Shown: positions 12,511 through 19,992, numbered from the stretch's first letter. The stretch is DNA of 19,992 nucleotides from JBDRFZ01 sp043818395 (GCA_043818395.1 JBDRFZ010000008.1:1-19992); one strand, 5' to 3'. Made by a program: numbers and translations. Notes: generated by a model from the letters alone, not told the origin.

Positions 12511-13893
12511 TTACTCAATAACATTGTTGATTGGCGGAGAATTCTTGGGCTCAGCATCTGTTATAGAGTTGCAAATAACAGGTCTACCTATAATTATACC
12601 CTCTAATGAATTCTTGTTGTCATCATTACAATCTTCATCTCCACAAATACAGTATTTACCTTTTTCAGTTTTTGAAGAATCCCATCTGTAATATATAGGT
12701 TCATCATTTTCATTTACACCAAACCATATTTTACCTCTTCCTATCCCACAGGGCTTATCTTCATGTTTGCAATCATAACTTTTATAATCGCCGCTATCTC
12801 GAGTATCATCTGCATGTCCGTCATTTGCAGAATCTATGACATATACCCAATATTGGTCAGTTCCCTCGACTGTATATTTTAGAGGGTCAGAATCAATAAA
12901 CATCACATGTCCTGTAGAGCCCTCACTCAAACACTGCTTACCATGGTTGTACTTTGATACAATTATATCTCCGGGTTGTGCTTCAGCTAATTTTTCAACT
13001 TTTATCCAACACTGATTATTACTTTCAACTGTTGTGCTTTGCTTTTTAAAGAAACGATAAAAATCTGATGCTAGCGGCCTGTCTGCGTTATCGTGGTGTT
13101 GCCTATCATTATCAATTTGTTGATAATGTTCTGAGGAAAGTGCCTTATGAACAACGTATCCGGCAAGACCAGAACAATCTGTAGAGTAGTTACCAGTATC
13201 TTCATCCATTCCTTCAGTAACTTCTTTATGATGCGCGTAAGAAGTTTTTTTAATTGAGCTTAAAATATCATGATATCCGGAAAGAATCTCTTCAATCGGA
13301 GAAGTATTTAAATTTTGAGCGTATGCGGTGGAAATTAAACTTTCAAGTTTAGGTAAGTGTAAAGTGCTTTCTATTCCTTCTCCCCAAAGACCACTACACC
13401 TCCAGCTGACTTTGGCTTTTTTATCTTCAGTTAATACCACGCATGCCGGGTTACAACCGCTCATCTCACCTATTAATTCGTCTTCAATATCAATGCCTAT
13501 CCAAAGATCTCCGTCATTATCACATGCGTACCGATCTGTTAAAATTCCTTCTGCTGTACATTCACTTTGTGATGCTATTTCAATAGCCTCTTTAACAGTT
13601 AGTGATCCGCAATCTTCATGAGATTCTTTGGACTCTAATAGTCCACATTCCTGTCTAAAAAATGCCCATTCTTCACAGGTAACTCCATGCGGAATAGAAC
13701 AGTATCCAGTCTGGCTACCATCTTCGTTTGTAACGTACTCTAAAAGTCCATGATGCTCAACACAGTAGACAGCAGCCGGATTTGCGATTTGGGTAGGTTT
13801 ATTATGAACTTCCTTATTGATAAATAAGTAAATAAAGACTGCAATAAACAATAAAGCTATTAGCAAAATGCTAATTTTTACGAATTTTTTCAT
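12511..13893 (-). CDS. Cysteine-rich exported DUF333 + NlpC/P60-like peptidase
   Basis: A 460-residue exported or membrane-anchored protein (hydrophobic segment 7-25). Residues 37-83 are a DUF333 domain: ANPAAVYCVEHHGLLEYV, GYCSIPHGVTCEEWAFFRQEC. Residues about 95-168 form a second Cys-rich module with VKEAIEIASQSEC and GCNPACVVL...VSWRCSG. Residues about 235-400 look like an NlpC/P60-type cysteine peptidase: Cys240 in STDCSGLAGYVVHKAL, AQPGDIIVSKY, His329 in STGHVMFID and Asp354 in YVIDSAN, then GIGRGKIWFGV. Nineteen cysteines leave an even number (18) besides the catalytic one, consistent with extensive disulfides made by the Dsb enzymes here. The gene lies alone in AT-rich DNA between two tRNA genes. 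Peptidoglycan or surface-protein cleavage is inferred. Confidence 0.75.
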   Translation of the reverse strand: MKKFVKISILLIALLFIAVFIYLFINKEVHNKPTQIANPAAVYCVEHHGLLEYVTNEDGSQTGYCSIPHGVTCEEWAFFRQECGLLESKESHEDCGSLTVKEAIEIASQSECTAEGILTDRYACDNDGDLWIGIDIEDELIGEMSGCNPACVVLTEDKKAKVSWRCSGLWGEGIESTLHLPKLESLISTAYAQNLNTSPIEEILSGYHDILSSIKKTSYAHHKEVTEGMDEDTGNYSTDCSGLAGYVVHKALSSEHYQQIDNDRQHHDNADRPLASDFYRFFKKQSTTVESNNQCWIKVEKLAEAQPGDIIVSKYNHGKQCLSEGSTGHVMFIDSDPLKYTVEGTDQYWVYVIDSANDGHADDTRDSGDYKSYDCKHEDKPCGIGRGKIWFGVNENDEPIYYRWDSSKTEKGKYCICGDEDCNDDNKNSLEGIIIGRPVICNSITDAEPKNSPPINNVIE

Positions 13894-13974
13894 TTGAAAT
13901 TTATTAGGAATAATACTCTTTTAATATACAATATTTGGAAGTTTACTTCTAGTTCTTGTATCCAATACATTTTA

Positions 13975-14003
13975 TTGACAATTCCCCTTCCGAATGATTT
14001 TAT
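13975..14003 (+). promoter_or_regulatory. Promoter of tRNA-Thr
   Basis: A perfect TTGACA (13975-13980), a 17-base spacer, then TTTTAT (13998-14003; 4 of 6). The predicted start, near 14010, is about 37 bases ahead of the tRNA. Confidence 0.55.
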
Positions 14004-14046
14004 TAGCGCTGTTCGATAGTGCTCCGTGCCAGTTCCTAGAAGACAT

Positions 14047-14122
14047 GCCGAAGTAGCTCAGTTGGTAGAGCAATGCTTTCGTAAAGCAGAGGTCGAGGGT
14101 TCAACTCCCTCCTTCGGCTCCA
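14047..14122 (+). tRNA. trnT: tRNA-Thr (anticodon CGT)
   Basis: A complete cloverleaf. The acceptor GCCGAAG pairs with CTTCGGC, and the D arm is GCTC...GAGC. The anticodon loop TTCGTAA has CGT at 14080-14082. The T arm is GAGGG-TTCAACT-CCCTC, with discriminator T and encoded CCA. The first anticodon-stem pair is A:G, otherwise normal. Confidence 0.96.
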
Positions 14123-14129
14123 TAAAAAA

Positions 14130-14156
14130 CCTCCCGATTATCTCGGGAGGTTTTTT
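14130..14156. terminator. Bidirectional rho-independent terminator
   Basis: CCTCCCGA (14130-14137) pairs perfectly with TCGGGAGG (14143-14150) around a 5-base loop. TTTTTT follows on the plus strand, and AAAAAA precedes it, which serves the minus strand. It ends tRNA-Thr rightward and the surface-protein operon leftward. Confidence 0.92.
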
Positions 14157-14169
14157 CAGCTGGATGATT

Positions 14170-17022
14170 TTACTGAATAATGCAACGGTACGTCTTGCAG
14201 ATACCCGTACCGAGCGGATCATTATTCGTGGAAATTTCCAGCGAGTCAGAGTACGTATCACCATCCGTATCGGTTTTGAGCGGATCTGTGCCGTAAATCT
14301 TGATTTCTTCCGCGTCTTTTAATTCGTCTCCATCCGTATCCATTTTAAGCGGATCAGTGTGATAAACATTTACCTCCTGGCCGTCAGTCAGCCCGTCGCC
14401 GTCCGAATCAGTATTTTTCGGATCCGTGCCTGCCTCCAGCTCTTTTTCATACGTTAGACCGTCATTATCCGCATCCACGACGCAGATGAAGCCTCCGTTA
14501 TTGACCGATGGTTTCACGCCGCTTATGTTCATGTTTTCACTCGGATAAGTAATGCTATTAGCCTCTGCGCCGGCATCAAAATCCGCGGCATTTTCTATAT
14601 CTGCGCCGAATGTGTAATTTGAATAAAAAGCGTCGGAAATATCGTCAATGTTTTTATTCCAGTCCGCACCGTATATTGCTATCGCGAGTTCTTCGGAATT
14701 CACCCAGTGCAGAACCCCGCCCACGGTCACGGCATAAACTTTCGGATCAGTCGTAAACTTAACCATGCGCAGACCAGGCCGATAACTCACGTTTTTTCCA
14801 AGAGGAATTTGGGCCAACACAGCCGCCGAAACGTTCATGATATCCGAAAAGTCACAGTACCAGGTGAAATAAATTTTCGAATTGGGAAAAGCATGGCGCA
14901 TACCATCAGCGCCTATGTAATAAACGGCCGTATCTTCTTGCGTTGTAATATCTCCGTCATCCGGCAGTTTAACGAGATTGTGCACGGCTACGTTGATATT
15001 TTTTAGGTTATCTAAAAGCTGTTGCGCCTGAGTCGATAAAGGCGGTATTCCGGTAACGTACGGATCTCCCGAACCTCCGCCTCCACTGCCGGTCGGCGTT
15101 ACCGCGCTACTTGTATAAGTCAGTGTAACAGTATCATTCGCCGTATCCGTCGCATCCTGATTATCGGTATACGTAACCGTACCGATGCCACTGGCTTTAA
15201 TTTCTATTTGATTGTTACCCGGAGAAGATACGGTTGAATTCACGACGTTTAGAGCCGTCGTATTCCTGAAAATACCGGATGTTGATGAGGTTTCGGTTAA
15301 AGTAAGCGTTTCACTGTCGCTACCCGCTGTCGCATCCGTTGTTATGGTTACAGTCATGGTTTCGACCGTTGAACTGGCCAGGTTGCGATTGGAGTCCTGC
15401 ACCGTCACATAAAGCGATCCGCCGGAGCTGATAGATGAAACCTCGGTGCCGGATGAATCCGTAATTTTCACGGACTCGGCCGCATGCACGATCTTTCCGC
15501 CGTTCAGGGTTATAAGTCCGGAGTTGGTAAAAGGACCGCCGGCAATCAGTGTTTCACCTTGAAGATTAAGCTTGCTTTTTTCTGAGAGCGAGGTTGTACC
15601 TGCGACTGTAGTAGTACCGGAAAGATTATACGCCGCACTGGCACTCGAAGGTTCCAAGATAAGATTATTGTACGTTGTACTGGCTACATTTATAGTTCCC
15701 CCGCTATTTGAATACTTTATAGTACCGCCACCATGTTCAAAGGTTCCACCTGCCATGGTTATGGTCTGTCCGTTCCCATTGATGTCAATCGTTCCAGGAC
15801 CCGCATTTACTGTACCGCTGATTAAAAGCATTCCCCAAAAACTTGGATGACTCGTAATAGTCAGCGTAGTTCCAGTGGGTTTTTCAACTATTAACACAGC
15901 ATTATAAGAACCAAAACTATTCCAAGTCTGGTTTTTCCCGCTCGCGACTCGAAGGGTTAAATTATATATACCAAAAGAATTAGTAACATTCCCCATCGGT
16001 TCAAGGTGTTTGTTTGATAAATTAATAAAACCGCTATTTACCAAATCTCCGGTCGTAGTCACGTTTCCGTAAAACGTTTTAATCGAACTTCCATCACCGG
16101 ATGTAGTTAAATTATAGAATATAAGGTCACCTGAAATGGTCTGGGGTACGCTGCCGCTTATAGCCACGGTGCTGGAACCGGAATTGAACGTACCGGCATT
16201 TGACCAACTGCCACTCACGGTCAGGCTATACGTCTCGCCGGCTGAGCCTAAAATAGTGCCGTTATTGATGACGTTGCTCAATATAAGGATACCGTCACTC
16301 AAGGGGCCTATGGTGCCGTTATTCGTAGTCGTTCCAGTGGACGTAAAAACACTGTCGGAATCTTCCATGGATAAAACACCGTCAGTCGCTAGATTCGAAG
16401 TTCCGGCTACGGTCAGATCGTTTCCGTCACCAAGATAAAGCGTGCCCTCCGTAACAGTCAGGTCACCTCCGACATTAATCGTAGCTACCGCGCATAAAGG
16501 ATGAACGACTTGACTCGAGCTTACTGTTAAATCATTGTAGGTTACTGCAGTCGCTGAAAATAATTCATGATAAAATGATCCGTCGCTGGTCGAGGTCGTG
16601 ATCTTCACAGTTCCATCACCCGGAGTAAACGTAAAGCCGCTCAGAAAGTACAAGTCATTACCGATGCTTATAGTATTCGCACCGCCCGCAATTAAAGCTC
16701 CTGAACTGGATGCTGAATCGTTGATCGTCAAATCCTGACCGGTTGTCGTCAACGTGGCGCCGGTATCGATTCTGAGACCAGAAATCGTAGCAGGAGCTGA
16801 CATAGCCGTAGTCGTGCCAGTCGGGATAATCGCATAATCCGCGGCAATCGGTACATGAGCGCAATCCCAGTTACCGGCAGTATTAAAATCATTGTCACCG
16901 ACGCTTGCAAAGGTGCAAGTCGCGGCTGAGACGCTCGTCGAAGCGGCGAAAAAAAACATCAGGCCGGCTAACAGACTGAAAACAATAGCCGTGCCTGTAT
17001 TAAGATAATGTGTCCTGAGCAT
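14170..17022 (-). CDS. Large secreted surface protein with Ig-like, CPR-type and calcium-binding TSP3 repeats
   Basis: 950 residues with a classical signal peptide (MLRTHYLN..., hydrophobic core, VSAATC). Residues about 35-530 are repetitive, Thr/Ser/Gly/Asn-rich short strands (GTTTNNGTIG, SGSWSNAGTF), likely a beta-helix as in adhesins. An Ig-like domain follows (VKITDSSGTEVSSISSGGSL ... TYTDNQDATDTANDTVTLT), then an SGGGGSG linker. A domain from about 700 to 815 (YYIGADGMRHAFPNSKIYF ... GGVLHWVNSEELAIAIYGADW) is a type I associate with CPR surface proteins. The C-terminus carries four thrombospondin type 3-like calcium repeats (DADNDGLT, DSDGDGLTDG, DTDGDELKD, DTDGDTYSD). No sortase signal or C-terminal TM is seen. 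It starts 29 bases after the SurA-N-like gene and may also have its own extended -10 (17039-17047). Attachment to a host cell is plausible but inferred. Confidence 0.85.
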   Translation of the reverse strand: MLRTHYLNTGTAIVFSLLAGLMFFFAASTSVSAATCTFASVGDNDFNTAGNWDCAHVPIAADYAIIPTGTTTAMSAPATISGLRIDTGATLTTTGQDLTINDSASSSGALIAGGANTISIGNDLYFLSGFTFTPGDGTVKITTSTSDGSFYHELFSATAVTYNDLTVSSSQVVHPLCAVATINVGGDLTVTEGTLYLGDGNDLTVAGTSNLATDGVLSMEDSDSVFTSTGTTTNNGTIGPLSDGILILSNVINNGTILGSAGETYSLTVSGSWSNAGTFNSGSSTVAISGSVPQTISGDLIFYNLTTSGDGSSIKTFYGNVTTTGDLVNSGFINLSNKHLEPMGNVTNSFGIYNLTLRVASGKNQTWNSFGSYNAVLIVEKPTGTTLTITSHPSFWGMLLISGTVNAGPGTIDINGNGQTITMAGGTFEHGGGTIKYSNSGGTINVASTTYNNLILEPSSASAAYNLSGTTTVAGTTSLSEKSKLNLQGETLIAGGPFTNSGLITLNGGKIVHAAESVKITDSSGTEVSSISSGGSLYVTVQDSNRNLASSTVETMTVTITTDATAGSDSETLTLTETSSTSGIFRNTTALNVVNSTVSSPGNNQIEIKASGIGTVTYTDNQDATDTANDTVTLTYTSSAVTPTGSGGGGSGDPYVTGIPPLSTQAQQLLDNLKNINVAVHNLVKLPDDGDITTQEDTAVYYIGADGMRHAFPNSKIYFTWYCDFSDIMNVSAAVLAQIPLGKNVSYRPGLRMVKFTTDPKVYAVTVGGVLHWVNSEELAIAIYGADWNKNIDDISDAFYSNYTFGADIENAADFDAGAEANSITYPSENMNISGVKPSVNNGGFICVVDADNDGLTYEKELEAGTDPKNTDSDGDGLTDGQEVNVYHTDPLKMDTDGDELKDAEEIKIYGTDPLKTDTDGDTYSDSLEISTNNDPLGTGICKTYRCIIQ

Positions 17023-17051
17023 ATTTTTTTATTAAAGTATTGTAGCATGAA

Positions 17052-17672
17052 TTAAAATTTTAAATAATATTTAACGTCTTTTCCGGCTAAGCGCTTCCTA
17101 ATCTCCTGCTCCAGGAGCATGACTTGTTCATCTGTACTTGAAGAAAAGGTGGTGGCCAGTTCTTCTTCCAGGAGTGCCGGGTAAATCACCTTGGCGCGGA
17201 ACTGTTCCTCGGTCCAATGAAAACTCTCGTTTAAGTATTGGGCTACATTCGGGACCGTAGAGCTGGTCATGGCGACCAGATTCGCGAACGAATCACGGAC
17301 GTCTTCATCCGGAACAGTCACGCTTTTTTCTTCTGCCATCTGCTTAACTATAAGTTCACGAACCATCCTGTCCAGGGAATTCTTTTCCACATCGGGAGTA
17401 ATAGGCCCGGCCATACCGGAATCTTTTGCGGCTTCGGAGCTTAAATAAATCCTGACCGTATCCATATTATCGAGAAACTCGCCGTAAGAAATCTTTTTAG
17501 AGCCCACCCTGGCTACCGGCAACCAGGATCCTATAATCCTGACCACCCGACTATCTTCACGATGACCATATATGGCGGACGACAGCCAGATGGAAACTCC
17601 GGCTACTGCGATGATTATTAGAAGCGTGACAATTATCCCTGTCATTAAGGATTTTGAGATGGGTTGTTTCAT
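17052..17672 (-). CDS. Membrane-anchored SurA N-terminal-like chaperone
   Basis: From ATG 17672 it has 206 residues, with one N-terminal anchor (about 8-30). A SurA/PrsA-type N-terminal domain follows: LPVARVGSKKISYGEFLDNM, EKNSLDRMVRELIVKQMAEE and TEEQFRAKVIYPALLEEELA. No rotamase (parvulin) domain follows; the protein ends after a short helix. It would act outside the membrane as a folding helper for exported proteins. The immediate downstream gene is the large surface protein, a natural client. The start is chosen by its ATGA overlap with the FtsB-like stop; upstream codons to 17705 re-read that gene. Confidence 0.8.
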   Translation of the reverse strand: MKQPISKSLMTGIIVTLLIIIAVAGVSIWLSSAIYGHREDSRVVRIIGSWLPVARVGSKKISYGEFLDNMDTVRIYLSSEAAKDSGMAGPITPDVEKNSLDRMVRELIVKQMAEEKSVTVPDEDVRDSFANLVAMTSSTVPNVAQYLNESFHWTEEQFRAKVIYPALLEEELATTFSSSTDEQVMLLEQEIRKRLAGKDVKYYLKF

Positions 17673-18097
17673 ATTATTTTTTTTTTGAAAAAGTAATTTA
17701 TCCAACGTCCCGGATTAGTCTTGGGACCTGCGGGCTCGGCGAAAGTTAGCAACGAGGAAGATTCTCCGGACCAAGTCGATGATGCCTCCCAGCCGGAAAG
17801 TACCACCACTTTTTCACCTTCTTTTTGCCAACCCAGCCGCCGTCTGGCTTCTATCTCAACCTCTTCCGGCGTCATGAGTGAATCTGTCAGTTCTACGAGC
17901 TTGAACTTCTTTCCCTCCAATGATTCCGCTTGCGCCTCAAGAGCCCTAATTTCGCGATCAACCGTCCAACCCCTGTATGATTCACGTAAAGTAGAAACGC
18001 CTACCAAAAAAAGGATGGCTAGATTAGCCACTAAAAAAGCCGGCCATCTGAAAATCCCCAACCAAGTCAAACCTTTTTTACCTGACCCACTTTTCAT
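17669..18097 (-). CDS. FtsB/DivIC-like septum formation initiator
   Basis: A 142-residue bitopic protein: basic start, TM at about 20-37, a coiled coil (DREIRALEAQAESLEGKKFKL) and the family's end motif EARRRLGWQKEGEKVVVL. An extra roughly 35-residue tail rich in Ser, Gly and Pro follows. FtsB/DivIC bridges FtsL and FtsQ/DivIB in the divisome. No ftsL or ftsQ is in this window. It overlaps the SurA-N-like gene by 4 bases and lies 35 bases after the PH-domain gene. Confidence 0.85.
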   Translation of the reverse strand: MKSGSGKKGLTWLGIFRWPAFLVANLAILFLVGVSTLRESYRGWTVDREIRALEAQAESLEGKKFKLVELTDSLMTPEEVEIEARRRLGWQKEGEKVVVLSGWEASSTWSGESSSLLTFAEPAGPKTNPGRWINYFFKKKII

Positions 18098-18132
18098 GAC
18101 ATTGCAAATATACCACTACCTAAGACAAGAGA

Positions 18133-18810
18133 CTAGCTTTCAGACTCCTCGCTGTCCCCATGTTCATCCTGTTTCAAAAAAGCATCAGCGGCACTCTGTC
18201 TTTCCCGGGCTTTTAGTACAATCTCGATCCGCTTTAATTCTTCAAGTGAATAAGTTTCTAAAAGCGCCATTATGGAGTTTAATTTACTGTCCCTGGACTC
18301 TCCGTCGCCCTGTTTCTTTTCGGGTACGTGTCTTAAATCATTTATCAAGGCATAAATCTCCTCGGCGTGCGGGATGCGGCCCGCGGTAATGGTCGTGGTT
18401 GCGCCGGCGGTCTGCACGGTAACCGTACCGATTTTAAAAATCGTCTGTATTAAACCCTGGCGGCTCCATGAAACGTCCTGGACCGAGGAAAGCGAAGCCT
18501 CGGATACGGTACGTGCGAGCAGCCCTTTTTGGTCCACGTCAATTATTCGAAAATTTGTAACTATAAGGACATCAGAATCCCACATAAGCAATGCCCTGAC
18601 AGCTATGATTATGCCGATCAGGACCGAAACAAAAAATAAAATAACGCCAAAAACTCCCCAGGCAAATAATGGAAATAGCAAAAAAAATGGAGCCACTATT
18701 AAAAGCACGGATAAAAACAAAGGCGGGAGAAGCGTTAAAATATGCCGTCTGGTTATTGATTTTACCCGCTCCTCATCCTTCATCTGGAGCACGTCTTCGA
18801 GATTAAACAT
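18133..18810 (-). CDS. Bacterial PH-domain membrane protein
   Basis: 225 residues: a cytosolic start, two hydrophobic segments (about 27-50 and 52-75), then a bacterial PH-like (bPH_2/YdbS-type) domain. The domain reads WDSDVLIVTNFRIIDVDQKGLLARTVSEASLSSVQDV, then FKIGTVTVQTAG...IPHAEEIYALIND. The T-N-x-R-I-I and L-S-x-V-Q-D-V motifs are typical. The C-terminal 60 residues are charged and helical. Its function is unknown; such proteins are membrane-associated and often found in surface or stress regulons. It begins a four-gene run down to the surface protein. An IS30 copy sits 79 bases upstream of its ATG and may have separated it from older promoter DNA. Confidence 0.85.
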   Translation of the reverse strand: MFNLEDVLQMKDEERVKSITRRHILTLLPPLFLSVLLIVAPFFLLFPLFAWGVFGVILFFVSVLIGIIIAVRALLMWDSDVLIVTNFRIIDVDQKGLLARTVSEASLSSVQDVSWSRQGLIQTIFKIGTVTVQTAGATTTITAGRIPHAEEIYALINDLRHVPEKKQGDGESRDSKLNSIMALLETYSLEELKRIEIVLKARERQSAADAFLKQDEHGDSEESES

Positions 18811-18931
18811 GTAAATTCGTTTTTTTAAGCTAAATCTGAAAGCTAGAATATAATTTTGTTGCCATTTTGTCTATTCTCTGGGCGCGAATTCAACTTCAAA
18901 GTGCAACACCTGATCAAAGAGACATCCCGGG

Positions 18932-18969
18932 GGTAAGGTCTTGGGGCTTTCAGGCCTAAGTCCTTAACC
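18932..18969 (+). promoter_or_regulatory. Stem-loop just upstream of the IS30 transposase start
   Basis: GGTAAGGTCTTGGGG (18932-18946) pairs with GCCTAAGTCCTTAACC (18954-18969), with about 12 pairs, one bulge and one mismatch. It ends nine bases before the ATG and would cover the initiation region in any transcript reading through the left end. It may limit transposase synthesis from outside promoters. Confidence 0.5.
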
Positions 18970-18977
18970 ACACCGAG

Positions 18978-19982
18978 ATGTCGTATACACAGATTAATTT
19001 AGATGAGCGCCAAAAGCTAGATGCCTGGAAAGAAGCCGGTTTGAGCCAGGGAGAGATGGCCCGGCGGCTTGGTCGTCACTCCTCGACCATCGGTCGGGAA
19101 CTTGGAAGAAACGGTGAACCTCGATCAAACTGGTATGACGCCAAAAAGGCGGATCGTTTTCGCCGTGATCGAAGGTGCGATGCGAATCAGGATCTTCATA
19201 CAAAGCTCATTGCGGGATCGTCGCTCGCGCTTTTCGTCGAACAGAAAATCCGATCCCACTGGTCACCCGAACAGATCACGGGAAGACTGAAACGGGAGAA
19301 AAAAGAAACGAAGAATAAAAAGATTGAAACCGTTTCCCACGAACGCATCTATGTTTGGATCTACCGGGAGCGCAAGGATCTCATCCCATTCCTTCGTCAT
19401 TCCAAGAAACGCCGGTATCGAAGGAGAAATGGCACAAAACAAAGAGAAATACGACGCGAAGAGGCAAAGAAGCGTCGCATTGATACCAGGCCAAAAGAGA
19501 TTGAGATGCGGAAGACACTCGGCCATTGGGAAGGCGACACGATTGTCGGAAAAGAAAAGACGCAGCGCATTCTCACGCACGTGGAACGGAAGAGTCGTTT
19601 CACCTGCGCAGACAAACTCGCACGGGCAACGGCGGAAGCCGTCCACCTTGCGAGCGTGAAACGATTGAAGCGCTTTCCAAAACGAAAACGCAAAACATCC
19701 ACATACGACAACGGCGTCGAGTTCACGGAACACAAGAAAATTGAACGGGATGCGCAAATCAAAATTTATTTCGCTTTTCCATACCATTCATGGGAACGCG
19801 GAACGAACGAAAACACGAACGGCCTTCTGCGAGAGTTCTTTCCAAAAGGATCTCCATTCAAAGATGTGACGCAGCATGACCTTGACCGAGCCGTGAGGTT
19901 CCTCAATACTCGTCCTAGAAAGTGTCTCCAGTATCTAACTCCCGAAGAGGTGTTTCATGAGAGGCGTTGCAGTTTGAACTAG
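18978..19982 (+). CDS. IS30-family transposase
   Basis: A 334-residue DDE transposase. The N-terminal helix-turn-helix is LDAWKEAGLSQGEMARRLG followed by RHSSTIGRELGRNG, the IS30 signature. HWSPEQITGRLKRE and SHERIYVWIYRERKDL follow. The catalytic core has Asp in GHWEGDTIVGK, Asp in TYDNGVEFTEHKKIE and Glu in SWERGTNENTNGLLREFFPK. The end RPRKCLQYLTPEEVF is typical. The frame is open throughout and all three acidic residues are present, so the copy appears active. No good Shine-Dalgarno precedes the ATG; a stem-loop lies directly upstream. Confidence 0.95.
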   Translation: MSYTQINLDERQKLDAWKEAGLSQGEMARRLGRHSSTIGRELGRNGEPRSNWYDAKKADRFRRDRRCDANQDLHTKLIAGSSLALFVEQKIRSHWSPEQITGRLKREKKETKNKKIETVSHERIYVWIYRERKDLIPFLRHSKKRRYRRRNGTKQREIRREEAKKRRIDTRPKEIEMRKTLGHWEGDTIVGKEKTQRILTHVERKSRFTCADKLARATAEAVHLASVKRLKRFPKRKRKTSTYDNGVEFTEHKKIERDAQIKIYFAFPYHSWERGTNENTNGLLREFFPKGSPFKDVTQHDLDRAVRFLNTRPRKCLQYLTPEEVFHERRCSLN

Positions 19983-19992
19983 AATGTAGGGG

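Larger units (their letters stand above)
18889..19984 (+). mobile_element. Complete IS30-family insertion sequence
   Basis: TTCAACTTCAAAGTGCAAC (18889-18907) and GTTGCAGTTTGAACTAGAA (19966-19984) are inverted copies matching at 16 of 19 positions. They enclose a single full-length IS30-type transposase. The right repeat contains the transposase stop, a compact layout seen in this family. The element is about 1.1 kb. I see no clear 2-3 bp target duplication, so the exact ends may be off by a few bases. Confidence 0.85.

Noticed and set aside
12196..14122. Possible tRNA-targeted integrative element with att duplication
   Set aside because: I looked for a repeated copy of either tRNA 3' end within the interval and found none, and no integrase gene is present.
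14058..14264. Minus-strand frame containing EGVEPSTSALRKH
   Set aside because: It is the antisense of tRNA-Thr plus the terminator and the end of the surface-protein gene in another frame.
14220..14460. Repeated GGATC-containing segments suggesting a tandem DNA repeat or CRISPR
   Set aside because: These are the codons of the DxDGD thrombospondin type 3 repeats; spacing and identity do not fit a CRISPR array.
17721..18389. Plus-strand 222-codon open frame
   Set aside because: It is opposite the FtsB-like and PH-domain genes, which carry recognisable motifs; no motif of its own.

Overview
The window looks like part of a Candidate Phyla Radiation (Patescibacteria) chromosome, most plausibly a Parcubacteria-type lineage. 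That assignment is an inference. It rests on small, tightly packed genes with ATGA stop/start overlaps, reduced cell-division and envelope genes (RlpA-like, FtsE, FtsX, FtsB/DivIC-like), a large secreted surface protein with a domain I associate with CPR proteins, and a DUF333/NlpC-P60-like exported protein. TGA is used as a normal stop, which argues against the recoded (code 25) CPR lineages.

Layout, left to right. (1) 1-600: the 5' part of an IS5-family transposase on the minus strand. It is cut by the window edge and split by a -1 frameshift at an A5G5 run, with a long palindromic structure just upstream of its ATG. (2) 595-2527, minus strand: a HicB-like antitoxin followed by what looks like a HicA-like toxin cut short next to the IS; a DsbA-type membrane-anchored thiol oxidoreductase; and an exported staphylococcal-nuclease-like protein. 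A Smr-domain gene diverges from the nuclease. (3) 2945-3062: a perfect 27-bp inverted repeat of REP/dRS3-like type between convergent genes. (4) 3089-4575: a translationally coupled phosphoribosyltransferase and PRPP synthetase. (5) 4614-5325: tRNA-Gln with a good promoter, then a small membrane/zinc-ribbon protein whose promoter predicts a nearly leaderless mRNA. (6) 5337-12084: ten minus-strand genes with junctions from an 8-nt overlap to a 21-nt gap: rlpA-like, ftsE, ftsX, two unrecognised proteins, a PEBP-like protein, an alpha/beta hydrolase, acylphosphatase, an archease-like protein and dsbB. (7) 12196-14122: tRNA-Gly and tRNA-Thr flank an AT-rich stretch with one cysteine-rich exported DUF333 plus NlpC/P60-like protein. 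(8) 14130-18810: a bidirectional terminator, then on the minus strand a 950-residue surface protein, a SurA-N-like membrane protein, an FtsB/DivIC-like protein and a bacterial PH-domain membrane protein. (9) 18889-19984: an apparently complete IS30-family element with recognisable terminal inverted repeats, inserted just upstream of the PH-domain gene.

The shared theme is envelope biology: septal peptidoglycan remodelling (FtsEX, RlpA-like, FtsB-like), oxidative folding of exported proteins (DsbA-like plus DsbB), and cysteine-rich or calcium-binding secreted proteins that could be clients of that machinery. I found no CRISPR array, no rRNA and no obvious phage or defence island. The least explained parts are the two unknown proteins inside the ftsEX operon, the divergent archease-like protein, and the IS-damaged HicB/HicA-like pair.
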